This document shows, piece by piece, positions 1 to 7,172 of a stretch of DNA of 64,000 nt. The notes under the pieces are model-generated. The model saw nothing but the letters and a program-made list of their open reading frames with translations. It made no database searches and was not told where the DNA came from. Position numbers and translations under genes: made by a program. Each line of letters opens with the position of its first letter. Positions within the stretch are counted from its first letter, which is position 1. The DNA comes from Rhodohalobacter halophilus (GTDB lineage Bacteria; Bacteroidota; Rhodothermia; Balneolales; Balneolaceae): contig NZ_MDWE01000012.1 in assembly GCF_001715195.1 (NCBI RefSeq), positions 62,001-126,000 on the forward strand, written 5' to 3'.

Positions 1-42
1 CTCATAATCGATTGGTCGCAGGTTCAAGTCCTGCTGGGTCCA
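1..42 (+). tRNA. tRNA-Met/Ile (CAT anticodon), 3' part only
   Basis: The left edge cuts a tRNA gene. Visible are a seven-base anticodon loop CTCATAA (1-7, anticodon CAT at 3-5), a short variable loop, a T-arm with stem 18-22/30-34 around loop TTCAAGT, the 3' acceptor strand TGGGTCC (35-41) and discriminator A at 42. CCA is not encoded. A CAT anticodon means elongator Met, initiator Met or lysidine-modified Ile; the missing 5' half would decide. The T-arm and acceptor sequence recurs at 224-247. Confidence 0.85.
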
Positions 43-66
43 CTCATTTCCTTCTCTTTATGCCAA

Positions 67-223
67 CCCCAAAATCTGGGTATTGTTTTTGGATGAACCA
101 TTTTATCTGTGTTGTGAAAACAGATCTGCACTTTCACAACTAGGTTTGTACTCGACTCCCAGGATTTGAGTATTGTTTTTGGCTGAGGCCATCTTATCTA
201 TATTGCGAAAACAGTGTTTTCGC
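67..223. repeat. Two diverged direct repeats, each ending in an inverted repeat
   Basis: Positions 67-123 and 157-214 are recognisable copies of one sequence, sharing TATTGTTTTTGG near the start and GAAAACAG at the end, with one single-base indel. Each copy ends in a hairpin. Copy 1 pairs GTTGTGAAA (111-119) with TTTCACAAC (132-140). Copy 2 pairs GCGAAAACA (205-213) with TGTTTTCGC (215-223). The stems differ in sequence but still pair, as expected if the structure is selected. No gene is supported here. Function unknown; a duplicated tRNA-flanking segment is the simplest reading. Confidence 0.6.
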
Positions 224-247
224 GGTTCAAGTCCTGCTGGATCCACT
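224..247 (+). pseudogene. tRNA 3'-end remnant
   Basis: Positions 224-247 match the T-arm/acceptor end of the tRNA at 21-44 in 23 of 24 bases; the single difference is A for G in the acceptor strand. Upstream of the remnant lies the hairpin repeat, not a tRNA 5' half, so it cannot form a tRNA. Such remnants arise from duplication of a tRNA 3' end, either by tandem duplication or by insertion of an element that used the tRNA as its attachment site. No integrase is visible in the window. Confidence 0.6.
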
Positions 248-594
248 CCTTCGCCAAGGATTCGAAGTGCGCGCACTAAATTACCATGGCTACGATGGAC
301 ACATACTCCTTTTTTGAGTAGAAGTTTTGTAATCAGCGAGATGATGGTTCCCATAATGAACACTCTTTTTATAAATTTTTGTGAGAGTACAACCAATCGA
401 CATTCGGTTTGTTAATTTAATAGCGACTTTAGTACAAGAAGTGAAGAGGTTATTCTAATCTGCTAAAAAAAGATATTAACTAGAGATAAATTACCTGAGT
501 TGAAGTTCACTGCTTATGAGTGGTCCAAAAAATGGGAAGCTTACAAATTCAATTCAGCCTGTCCTTTAACAAACTCACCGGAGGAACAACTCAC
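248..594. other. Non-coding stretch between tRNA remnant and small membrane gene
   Basis: About 350 bases without a convincing gene. Open frames on either strand give low-complexity peptides with no recognisable domain. A GGAGG ribosome binding site at 580-584 belongs to the gene starting at 595. Confidence 0.5.
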
Positions 595-804
595 ATGAAA
601 AGTAAAACTAAAATTCACGATGGAATTGTCGGAGTCATATATCTGACAAGCGTATTGTTGGCCGTTTATATCAATTTGAACTGGCTCTATCTGGCTGGTG
701 CTGTGGCCGTTCTTCAAATTATGAGTATGTTTACCGGGTTTTGTCCGGTTTATTATCTGCTTAACAGAACCATGTCGGATAAAGAACAGGTGAATGTTGC
801 TTAG
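595..804 (+). CDS. Small inner-membrane protein, DUF2892/YgaP-like transmembrane domain
   Basis: A 69-residue protein with two hydrophobic segments, about residues 12-28 and 31-48, followed by a GFCPVYYLL segment. This arrangement and the Cys-Pro near the end of the second helix are typical of the DUF2892 domain, also found as the membrane part of the YgaP rhodanese. No rhodanese domain is attached here. The start was chosen at 595 because GGAGG lies ten bases upstream; a longer in-frame ATG at 520 would add 25 residues of non-family sequence. In the family the role is poorly defined; some members sit near sulfur or redox genes. Confidence 0.8.
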   Translation: MKSKTKIHDGIVGVIYLTSVLLAVYINLNWLYLAGAVAVLQIMSMFTGFCPVYYLLNRTMSDKEQVNVA

Positions 805-846
805 TATCATTTACCATTCAAGTGGTTATAAAAAAATGAAACGACA

Positions 847-905
847 CAAATGCCCAAAAGCAGAAAACACTAAATGTAGTAATTCCTTTGGGCATTCTTT
901 TTTGC
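847..905 (+). terminator. Rho-independent terminator, long loop
   Basis: AAATGCCCAAA (848-858) pairs with TTTGGGCATT (887-896), followed by TCTTTTTTT. It lies 45 bases after the small membrane gene. The roughly 28-base loop is long for a classic terminator, so confidence is moderate. Confidence 0.5.
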
Positions 906-974
906 ATTAGATTAAATGTAAGCTATAACCTATTCTCAACAATCCAGCATCGTGAATTTCTTCTGAGCAATTGA

Positions 975-1130
975 TTACTCCTCATTTTCAGCCTCATGGC
1001 CGGGACGGGTACGGGATGGCGGATCGCTGGCAGGAAATGTTTGTTCCAGCTCTCTATTTAGTTTCCTATTCTTATTTGTGGATTTTTCATCCTTCGTTCG
1101 CTCTGTACTCTTATGATTCTCTTCACTCAT
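975..1130 (-). CDS. Short hydrophilic protein with ETFPASDPPS motif
   Basis: A charged protein of 51 residues, or 61 if it starts at 1160. It ends in a segment reading LEQTFPASDPPS followed by Arg/Glu-rich residues. A similar (E)ETFPASDP(P/V)S motif occurs in many small uncharacterised bacterial proteins; I know of no assigned function. No membrane segment or signal peptide. The start is uncertain because none of the three in-frame ATGs (1130, 1151, 1160) has a clear Shine-Dalgarno, so the family-like MSEEN start was chosen. A candidate attenuator or small RNA on the same strand lies just upstream (1312-1445). Confidence 0.6.
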   Translation of the reverse strand: MSEENHKSTERTKDEKSTNKNRKLNRELEQTFPASDPPSRTRPGHEAENEE

Positions 1131-1186
1131 AATCTTAGGATTGGTTATCATTCTCTGCATCGTTTGTTTATGAAGCTATTATCTAA

Positions 1187-1315
1187 ACAGGAGATTTGCT
1201 GGAAGCATTCAATGAGGATTATCTGAAAAATGAACCGGTTCTGAGAACGTTTGAGCGTTTATGCTCCTTTGTTATGCTTGAACTCGGTCGATTAAAAGAT
1301 CTCCAGTCGATATAA
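1187..1315 (+). pseudogene. Possible C-terminal remnant of an unidentified protein
   Basis: A 42-codon open frame bounded upstream by TAA at 1184-1186. It has no ATG at its beginning, only TTG at 1196. The peptide (GDLLEAFNEDYLKNEP then VLRTFERLCSFVMLELGRL) looks like an amphipathic helical tail of a real protein rather than random sequence. I do not recognise the family. It may be a decayed gene end or chance. Confidence 0.2.
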
Positions 1316-1445
1316 AAAAAGGGATTGAGGTTTTCAGCCTCAATCCCTGAATGGTTGTTGAGAAGCGTGCTCAATCGCTTCTCAGATAGTAACTCTTGTT
1401 TTTTATTTGTGTATCGTGGTTCTCTGCATATAAGACACAGAAAAA
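1312..1445 (-). ncRNA. Candidate small RNA or attenuator with intrinsic terminator
   Basis: Read leftwards on the minus strand: an 8-codon frame MQRTTIHK (1403-1429), a 9-bp hairpin (1376-1384 with 1359-1367), then a 10-bp perfect stem CCTCAATCCC/GGGATTGAGG (1321-1330 with 1338-1347, 7-base loop) followed by a U-run (complement of 1312-1320). The last element is a textbook minus-strand terminator, yet no annotated minus-strand gene ends here; the nearest, at 1597-2076, ends 250 bases upstream. It could be a free-standing small RNA or a leader/attenuator in front of the 975-1130 gene. Confidence 0.4.
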
Positions 1446-1596
1446 CAGAAACCCTTACACAAATTTTAAATTTAATATTGAGCCTCTTTTTTGACCTTTA
1501 ACCTTATGATATTCAGTAACTTAAATTGAACTTTGCAAACCTTTCAACTGTCTGAAATAAATTTTCTGAACAATTTGTATCAAAAATTGAGAGTGT

Positions 1597-2076
1597 TTAT
1601 TCACGTGTTGAAAAATCCTGATTAAAAGGATTAACCTCTGCCCGATCTGTTACAACCACCTCCGAATGACCTGTTGATATGTGGCAACTGTTGCACGCCT
1701 GTATCATTACGAGATTTCGATCTCTGACCCGATCCCAATCACCTGACTCAACGGCATCTTCCAGGTCTTCGATAGTGGGTTCGAGCATCGTCTGTGTAAG
1801 CTGGCCAACCGGCTGATCGTGATAAACCAGATCTGCCAGAATCAGCTCTTCAGTAGCCTCTTCCAATTCGTGAATGTAGAAATCAAGCAGATCTACGTTT
1901 TGGTTCTCTATCGCGTATGAAATTTTATGAATCACCGTCTGCATTAAGGTCATTGTTTCATATAGTGCCGGTTCCTGAAGTTCAGCAACCCGGTTTTCAA
2001 GGTTGGTAACTTTTACCCAAAGATATCCACTCAGTACGACGAGAAATATGCAGATGGCGGCTAAGGCTTTATTCAT
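1597..2076 (-). CDS. Membrane-anchored c-type cytochrome-like protein, one CxxCH
   Basis: A 159-residue protein with an N-terminal hydrophobic segment (about residues 5-22, signal anchor or signal peptide), a short coiled-coil-like stretch, a largely helical middle, and one heme c attachment motif CNSCH near residue 128. The motif sits in MIQACNSCHISTGH, after helices that resemble a four-helix cytochrome fold. Expected to be exported and to carry one covalent heme, acting in periplasmic electron transfer or sensing. Start taken at 2076; the frame extends to 2118, but that would put extra residues before the signal segment. Partner unknown. Confidence 0.65.
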   Translation of the reverse strand: MNKALAAICIFLVVLSGYLWVKVTNLENRVAELQEPALYETMTLMQTVIHKISYAIENQNVDLLDFYIHELEEATEELILADLVYHDQPVGQLTQTMLEPTIEDLEDAVESGDWDRVRDRNLVMIQACNSCHISTGHSEVVVTDRAEVNPFNQDFSTRE

Positions 2077-2159
2077 AATGGCAAGGATTTTAAAGATTTC
2101 AATTGATTCAATTATCAAAATAGATAAAGCACGGTAAAGAACTAACCTTCATACCGATT

Positions 2160-3278
2160 TTAACCAAGTGCATGTGTCAGGTCTTCGATCAGATCGTCGG
2201 GATGTTCCAGTCCAACGCTCATCCGGATCAGGTTTTCAGGTGTGACAGAGCCTTCACCTTCACTGCTCTGGCGGTGCTCCCATGTGCTCTCCACACCGCC
2301 CAGGCTGGTGGCCCGCTTAATCAGTTTTGAGCGCCCAACGATGGCAATCGCTTCTTTTTGATCGGCATCAACCTGGAATGAGACCATACCCCCAAAACCT
2401 TTCATCTGCTTTTTGGCAATTTCGTGACCGGGGTGAGAGGGTAGACCGGGATAGATCACCCTGGAGATTTTTGCATAATCACTCAGAAAGTGAGCAATTT
2501 TTTCGGCATGTTCATTGTGGCCCTTCATTCTATAAGCCAGCGACCGGGTACTGCGGCTCAGCATCCAGCAGTCCTGTGGCGAAGGAACAGCCCCTCCCAT
2601 TTTCTGGATCAATTTGATCCGTTCAAACCACTCATCATCTTTTTTGGCAACCAGAGCACCGCCCAGAATATCGCTGTGACCGCCAAAGTATTTGGATGTG
2701 GAGTGCAGAACGATATCCACACCGAGCTCCAGCGGAAGCTGATTAACCGGTGTGGGCCAGGTGTTGTCGGCTACTGTTTTGAGCCCGTGTTGATTTGCTA
2801 AAGTGGTAACTGCTTGGATATCCGTTATGCGCATCAGCGGGTTGGATGGCGTTTCGATCCAGATGAGTTTGGTATTTGGTTTGATATGTTTCTCTATGTT
2901 CACAAGATCGGTCATGTCGATGAAGCTGGATTCAAGACCCCATCCCGTCATAATTTTTTTGACCATTTTGCGATTTCCCGCATACACATCTTCGGGGATG
3001 ATGATATGATCGCCCGGATGAAGAGATTGCAGAATCGCCATTCCTGCCGCTATTCCTGACGAAAACGCCGCTGCAGCTTCACCGCCTTCAAGTGTGGCGA
3101 TCAGGTGTTCGAACTGTAGCCTGTTGGGATTACCCAGCCGCGTATAGTGCAGATCCGATTCATCCCGTCCCTCCGCGTCGATCTCATAAATTGTACTGGG
3201 TGAAATTGGAGGCACAATCGATTTGGATGGATTGTGAATATCGAGGCCGGCATGGATGGCTTTGGTTTCAAATCGCAT
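2160..3278 (-). CDS. Cystathionine gamma-synthase/lyase-family PLP enzyme
   Basis: A 372-residue member of the Cys/Met metabolism PLP family (fold type I), normal length. Visible: the active-site YTRLGNP stretch (45-51), the GEAAAAFSSGIAA cofactor-phosphate region, VYAG Tyr (~99), Asp171 in ADNTW facing the pyridine nitrogen, and the Schiff-base lysine K196 in STSKYFGGH. It catalyses gamma-replacement or beta/gamma-elimination on homoserine esters, cystathionine or homocysteine. Sequence alone does not separate MetB, MetC and MccB activities. The family usually has Phe-Ala where this has Trp-Pro (DNTWPTP), which could bear on substrate. metH and metF lie 54-58 kb away in the same window. Confidence 0.88.
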   Translation of the reverse strand: MRFETKAIHAGLDIHNPSKSIVPPISPSTIYEIDAEGRDESDLHYTRLGNPNRLQFEHLIATLEGGEAAAAFSSGIAAGMAILQSLHPGDHIIIPEDVYAGNRKMVKKIMTGWGLESSFIDMTDLVNIEKHIKPNTKLIWIETPSNPLMRITDIQAVTTLANQHGLKTVADNTWPTPVNQLPLELGVDIVLHSTSKYFGGHSDILGGALVAKKDDEWFERIKLIQKMGGAVPSPQDCWMLSRSTRSLAYRMKGHNEHAEKIAHFLSDYAKISRVIYPGLPSHPGHEIAKKQMKGFGGMVSFQVDADQKEAIAIVGRSKLIKRATSLGGVESTWEHRQSSEGEGSVTPENLIRMSVGLEHPDDLIEDLTHALG

Positions 3279-3431
3279 AGTCTTCCGTTTTTTTGAGTAA
3301 GGTGGAATTAGTGAATAAAATAGTCTTTACAGTTCCTCTCCTTTGCAATGAGGAGGTAAAGGGAAGGTCCAAGTTAAATAGTCAATTGTCCTTAAACCTT
3401 CATAATAGTACCAAAATCACGCATCTTTATA

Positions 3432-3466
3432 CAAAAAAATTGCAGACCCTTTCCGGAGTCTGCAAT
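3432..3466 (-). terminator. Intrinsic terminator of the Crp/Trx/OsmC cluster
   Basis: TTGCAGAC (3440-3447) pairs with GTCTGCAA (3458-3465). The U-run on the minus strand is the complement of the A-run at 3433-3439. It lies about 45 bases past the OsmC-family stop codon on the same strand. Confidence 0.75.
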
Positions 3467-3510
3467 CCAATAACCACAACCCTCTTGATGAATAGTTAAG
3501 GAAAATATTT

Positions 3511-3966
3511 CTATACAGCTACCTTAATTTGTACGGATGGAATCAGCTTTACCTCAGCTTTGATCGAGCGGGTAATCAGACAGATCTGTTCCGCTTTTTC
3601 AAGAAGCCGATACGCTTTCTTCTCTTTAGATTCATCGTTGATGGTGAGGTCAGCCTCAATCGTAACTTCACTCATAATATATTTACCGTTCTCATCGCGA
3701 CTCATTTTTCCGGTACTCCGGATCTGCAGGTCTTCAAAATCGAGTTTTGAATACTCAGCCACGGCAGTGAATGATGTCAGAAAACAGCTGCTCACCGATG
3801 CCGTAAAAAGATGCTCCGGCGACCAGATTCCCTCAACTCCTCCGGGAAATTCCGGTGGAGTGGCAACATCGAGTGAATCTTCAAGTATGGGAGATTTCAT
3901 CGTTCCGATGCGCCCTTCCTTCCACAAGATGTTTACTTCATAGTTATGCTCTTTATCGCTGCTCAT
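3511..3966 (-). CDS. OsmC/Ohr-family peroxiredoxin-like protein
   Basis: A 151-residue OsmC-family protein with the two characteristic cysteines: one in SVSSCFLTSF (~61) and one in AEQICLITRSI (~130), plus the SPEHLFTASV motif. Family members reduce organic or fatty-acid hydroperoxides with the paired cysteines at the dimer interface. Its 5' end overlaps the thioredoxin gene by 14 bases, so the two are translationally coupled; thioredoxin is a plausible electron donor. Whether it is of OsmC, Ohr or YhfA type cannot be settled here. Confidence 0.85.
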   Translation of the reverse strand: MSSDKEHNYEVNILWKEGRIGTMKSPILEDSLDVATPPEFPGGVEGIWSPEHLFTASVSSCFLTSFTAVAEYSKLDFEDLQIRSTGKMSRDENGKYIMSEVTIEADLTINDESKEKKAYRLLEKAEQICLITRSIKAEVKLIPSVQIKVAV

Positions 3967-4285
3967 ATTCGGCCGTTTTTTGATTAATAATCTGTTCTAA
4001 CTGTGCAGGTTGAACAACTCCGGCCTGCTGCCATAAAATCTCTCCATTCTTGAACAGGATCAGTGTAGGCACTCCGCGTACCTGATATTTGATCGCCGCC
4101 TGAGGGTTCTTCTCTGCATCGATTTTGATGATATTGATATTATCACCCAGACGTTTTTTCAGGTCTTGCAGAATCGGGCCCATCATTTTGCAGGGACCAC
4201 ACCAGTCTGCATAAAAATCAACTAAAACGGGAGTATCCCCGCTAATTATGTCATTGAATGTCATCTGCTTTGTTTCTGTACTCAT
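3953..4285 (-). CDS. Thioredoxin
   Basis: A 110-residue single-domain thioredoxin with the WCGPC active site (~29-33 from this start), the YADWC approach, and the cis-Pro loop VRGVPTL. No signal peptide, so cytoplasmic. Start taken at 4285 (MSTETK); an ATG three codons upstream (4294) is equally possible. It overlaps the OsmC-family gene and sits in a cluster with a Crp-type regulator, suggesting a dedicated reductant for the peroxidase rather than the housekeeping thioredoxin. Confidence 0.9.
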   Translation of the reverse strand: MSTETKQMTFNDIISGDTPVLVDFYADWCGPCKMMGPILQDLKKRLGDNINIIKIDAEKNPQAAIKYQVRGVPTLILFKNGEILWQQAGVVQPAQLEQIINQKTAEYEQR

Positions 4286-4373
4286 TTCGTTCATTCTCTT
4301 TTGGGTTATTGGTGTTTAAACTTGTCTGCCATAAAATTCCTTTCATTTTATGCAGGGGGAGACTAAGACTAAA

Positions 4374-4619
4374 CTATTTTATCTCCTCATATTCCACATC
4401 TTCAATCGGCTCCTCTGATGCAACGGCTCTGGGTGCACATTGTCCGGCCATGCAACCTGTATTGGTAACGGCCTGAAACAGGAAAAAGATTGATAGTGCC
4501 CCGGATAGGGGTGCATTGTGAGCCAGCCAGTTATACCCAAGTGCAAGGCCAAAAATCAGGGCAACCCAACGCATCGGATGCCAGTTTGTAAACAACTGTT
4601 CAGATAGATTTGAAAACAT
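4374..4619 (-). CDS. Small two-helix membrane protein with C-x4-C motif
   Basis: An 81-residue protein with two hydrophobic segments (~16-33 and 39-52) and the sequence GCMAGQCAP after the second, then an acidic tail. It resembles small DUF2892-like membrane proteins that carry a GCxxxxC end and are common in Bacteroidota. The paired cysteines and position next to thioredoxin suggest a redox or sulfur role; this is inference. Confidence 0.65.
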   Translation of the reverse strand: MFSNLSEQLFTNWHPMRWVALIFGLALGYNWLAHNAPLSGALSIFFLFQAVTNTGCMAGQCAPRAVASEEPIEDVEYEEIK

Positions 4620-4753
4620 GAATGAAAATTGTGGTTATTGAAAAAAATGTGACAGTGTGTAGAACGTTTGTATGCGATATTTCTTACCTATTAAACGTCT
4701 CTGTTAATGAATGATAAACTACTGAGCAGAAATGCAAAACTCAGTTACAATTG

Positions 4754-5398
4754 TTACAGAAGTGTGATTTTGTTACGACTCAGCCTTACCAGCTTATTCC
4801 CCTCCATCTGCTTTAGCAGACGGCTGATGACAACACGCGCAGTTCCCAGCTCGTTGGCAAGCTCCTCGTGGGTGATTTTGATGGATCTTTTGCCACTTAC
4901 TTCAGATCTTTTTTTCAGAAAACGAAGAAGACGTTCATCCATCTTTTTGAAAGCGACCGCATTCACTACATCAAGCAACTCCTGAAATCGCTGATGATAA
5001 ATACGAAAAATGTAATCGATCCACTCCGGATGGTTTTTTGTGAGGATACCCAGTTTTTGCACAGGCAGAAGCAGAACCTCACTCTTTTCGTTAGCCACAG
5101 CTTTCAGCTGGTTGCTTTCATTATACAACCCGTTCAGTACCGACATAATACAGGTGTCTCCCTCTTTTAGGTAGTAGAGGAGTAGCTCTTTAAAATCGTC
5201 ATCAGATTGGTAAACCTTTACACTGCCTTTAAGAATGATAGGAATTGCGCGAATTGAAGTATTTTCTTCAAACAGTATATCCCCGGCATCCATTTTTTTA
5301 ATCTGCCCGTAGCGCTTTAAGTCGGAGAGAAACTCTTCTGAAGCTTTAAATTCCGAAATACTTTTCAGCTTGTTGATAGACTCTTGTTCTTTAATCAT
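4754..5398 (-). CDS. Crp/Fnr-family transcription regulator
   Basis: A 214-residue protein with an N-terminal cyclic-nucleotide-type beta-roll (residues ~20-130), a long dimer helix, and a C-terminal winged helix containing HEELANELGTARVVISRLLK, the Crp-type recognition helix. There are no clustered N-terminal cysteines, so it is not an iron-sulfur Fnr, and the usual cAMP phosphate-cassette Arg-Ser is not evident; the ligand is unknown. It heads the minus-strand cluster with the small membrane protein, thioredoxin and OsmC-type protein, so control of that redox cluster is plausible. Confidence 0.88.
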   Translation of the reverse strand: MIKEQESINKLKSISEFKASEEFLSDLKRYGQIKKMDAGDILFEENTSIRAIPIILKGSVKVYQSDDDFKELLLYYLKEGDTCIMSVLNGLYNESNQLKAVANEKSEVLLLPVQKLGILTKNHPEWIDYIFRIYHQRFQELLDVVNAVAFKKMDERLLRFLKKRSEVSGKRSIKITHEELANELGTARVVISRLLKQMEGNKLVRLSRNKITLL

Positions 5399-5427
5399 AT
5401 TAAAAAATATACAAGAGAATCTGCATT

Positions 5428-5898
5428 TCAGCCACTTAAGTTGTCGGGATTTGGAATCGCTTTAAATCGCTCTTCACACAACTCCTTCAATGCCATATTC
5501 ATCTGCTTAAAGCCCAACTCGGTTTTACGTAAGCCACTCTTCAGAAATGGAACCATCACTCCGGAAAACGATTCGCCATGTACAAATGCCGTGCTGCCAT
5601 TCGGCAGCTTGCTGAGTCTGAAATAGTGCTCCCCGTCAAAAAGTCCTTTCATTAAGAGTTTACCTTTCCACCGAAACTCCTTCTGGGTTTCATGTCTCAA
5701 AATACTGGGGTTAAACTTCATAGGCTTTTGTGAATCCGGGGGGAGGATGGTGATCAATAACTGCTCCTTGGAATCGGATGCCCATTCAATACTTCGTATA
5801 AATGGGTTCCAGTCAGGATAATTCTGAAAATTCATCAATGCATCCCAAACAATGTGAATCGGGGCGTGAATATGTACAATCGTTTTGATTTGCTTCAT
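5428..5898 (-). CDS. SRPBCC (START/Bet v1-like) domain protein
   Basis: A 156-residue single-domain protein. IKTIVHIHAPIHIVWDALMNFQNYPDWNPFI is the classic first strand and helix of a polyketide-cyclase/Bet v1-like ligand-binding fold, here cited over its first 30 residues, and a long C-terminal helix (KSGLRKTELGFKQMNMALK) closes the cavity. Start taken at 5898, where the family homology begins; the frame runs up to 5940. Ligand and role unknown. It lies 29 bases upstream of the Crp-type gene on the same strand and could be cotranscribed. Confidence 0.75.
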   Translation of the reverse strand: MKQIKTIVHIHAPIHIVWDALMNFQNYPDWNPFIRSIEWASDSKEQLLITILPPDSQKPMKFNPSILRHETQKEFRWKGKLLMKGLFDGEHYFRLSKLPNGSTAFVHGESFSGVMVPFLKSGLRKTELGFKQMNMALKELCEERFKAIPNPDNLSG

Positions 5899-6087
5899 TG
5901 AAGACCAAATGTAAAAAATTAGCAGTGCAGAACTTGCCATAATTACGGTAAAAATCGATAGTTGTTACAAATCGTTCATTTTTTGATTGCACGATTTAAC
6001 AAATTTGTTTCAGAATTGAGGGTATAAAAAAGTATTTTTACGGTTGAATTTTACATTGAAGAATTAGACAAAAACGAAAGAATCTAT

Positions 6088-6936
6088 ATGCAGGTATATT
6101 TGAACGGTGAATTTTTAGATCAAAAAAAGGCGGCGGTTTCTGTAGCCGATCGCGGCTTTGTGTTTGGAGACGGTGTGTATGAAGTAACACGGGTTGTAAA
6201 CGGGAAGTTTTTCCAGGAGAAGGAACATCTTGATCGTTTGGATGAAGGGTTGAGGGGGCTGAAAATTAAGCTTCGGAGTGAGATCAGAGATTCAATACCG
6301 AACATCAGCCGTGAACTGATTCAGCGTAATGGACATGCAGAAGGTGAAGCGACAGTTTATCTTCAGGTGACAAGAGGGGCCGCATTTCCGCGAACACACA
6401 CGTTTCCGGAGCCAGAGGTGCCCGCTACGGTTTACCTCTCATCAGGACCTTTCAAGCCGCATAAGGAGCTTCACGAAAAAGGAGTGGATGTGATAACCGT
6501 ACCCGATGTGCGCTGGACACGGTGTAACCTAAAGACAGTGAATTTATTGCCTAACACGCTGGCACGCCAGCAGGCAAAAGAGGCGGGAGTCAACAGCGCC
6601 GTGATGATTCGGGATGGCGTTGTGACAGAAAGCCCGAATGCGAATATCTTTGCAGTAAAAGATGGAACACTCTACACATTTCCTGCATCGAACTACATTT
6701 TGAACGGCATAACCCGTAAGGTGATAATCGATATTGCCAAATCACTTGATATACCTCTGGTTACCGAACCGGTTCGCCAGGATGACCTGTATGAACTGGA
6801 TGAACTCTTTTTTACCGGAACTACCACCGATGTACAGCCTATCGTCCGAGTAGATGGAAGAGAGATTGGAAATGGAACTCCGGGAAGAATTGTGAAATCG
6901 ATTCAACAGGAATACAACAGCCGACTTTACGGATAG
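6088..6936 (+). CDS. dat: D-amino-acid transaminase
   Basis: A 282-residue fold-type IV PLP aminotransferase. DRGFVFGDGVYEV (21-33), the Schiff-base lysine K149 in CNLKTVNLLPN, E181 in VTESPNANIF, and FTGTTTDVQP near the C terminus match D-alanine/D-glutamate aminotransferases more closely than branched-chain enzymes. The reaction interconverts D-Ala and D-Glu with their 2-oxoacids, supplying D-Glu for peptidoglycan. The gene stands alone with its own terminator. Confidence 0.87.
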   Translation: MQVYLNGEFLDQKKAAVSVADRGFVFGDGVYEVTRVVNGKFFQEKEHLDRLDEGLRGLKIKLRSEIRDSIPNISRELIQRNGHAEGEATVYLQVTRGAAFPRTHTFPEPEVPATVYLSSGPFKPHKELHEKGVDVITVPDVRWTRCNLKTVNLLPNTLARQQAKEAGVNSAVMIRDGVVTESPNANIFAVKDGTLYTFPASNYILNGITRKVIIDIAKSLDIPLVTEPVRQDDLYELDELFFTGTTTDVQPIVRVDGREIGNGTPGRIVKSIQQEYNSRLYG

Positions 6937-6964
6937 AGGCTTAGAAAAATTTGATTCATTTTTA

Positions 6965-7008
6965 TTAACCGCGTTTTTGGAATCACACCGGAGCGCGGTT
7001 TTTTATTT
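6965..7008 (+). terminator. Intrinsic terminator after the D-amino-acid transaminase
   Basis: AACCGCG (6967-6973) pairs with CGCGGTT (6994-7000), then a T-rich run TTTTATTTATT. It lies about 30 bases past the stop codon. Confidence 0.75.
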
Positions 7009-7094
7009 ATTGAGGGGGATGTTGAAATGGAGTAGGAGAGATCCCTACCGGATTGGAAACCCGTACTCTAACACCTCAATAGACCATGGGGAGT

Positions 7095-7111
7095 TTCCCT
7101 ATTTTAGGGAA
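7095..7111. promoter_or_regulatory. Inverted repeat upstream of the DksA-like gene
   Basis: TTCCCTA (7095-7101) is repeated inverted as TAGGGAA (7105-7111) around a TTT spacer, 62 bases before the start codon. It could be an operator or a leader hairpin; no matching regulator is identifiable. Confidence 0.3.
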
Positions 7112-7172
7112 TCACGATTCTCGGTATCCTGATTGTAGAACATAACAACAGGAATTTATAAACCCCGAGACA

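Noticed and set aside
248-415. Possible GIY-YIG nuclease remnant after the tRNA remnant
   Set aside because: Such genes often follow tRNAs in Bacteroidota, but no GIY or YIG motif or continuous frame could be read.
3293-3499. 68-codon open frame in the gap after the PLP enzyme
   Set aside because: Low-complexity peptide, overlaps the minus-strand terminator, no ribosome binding site.
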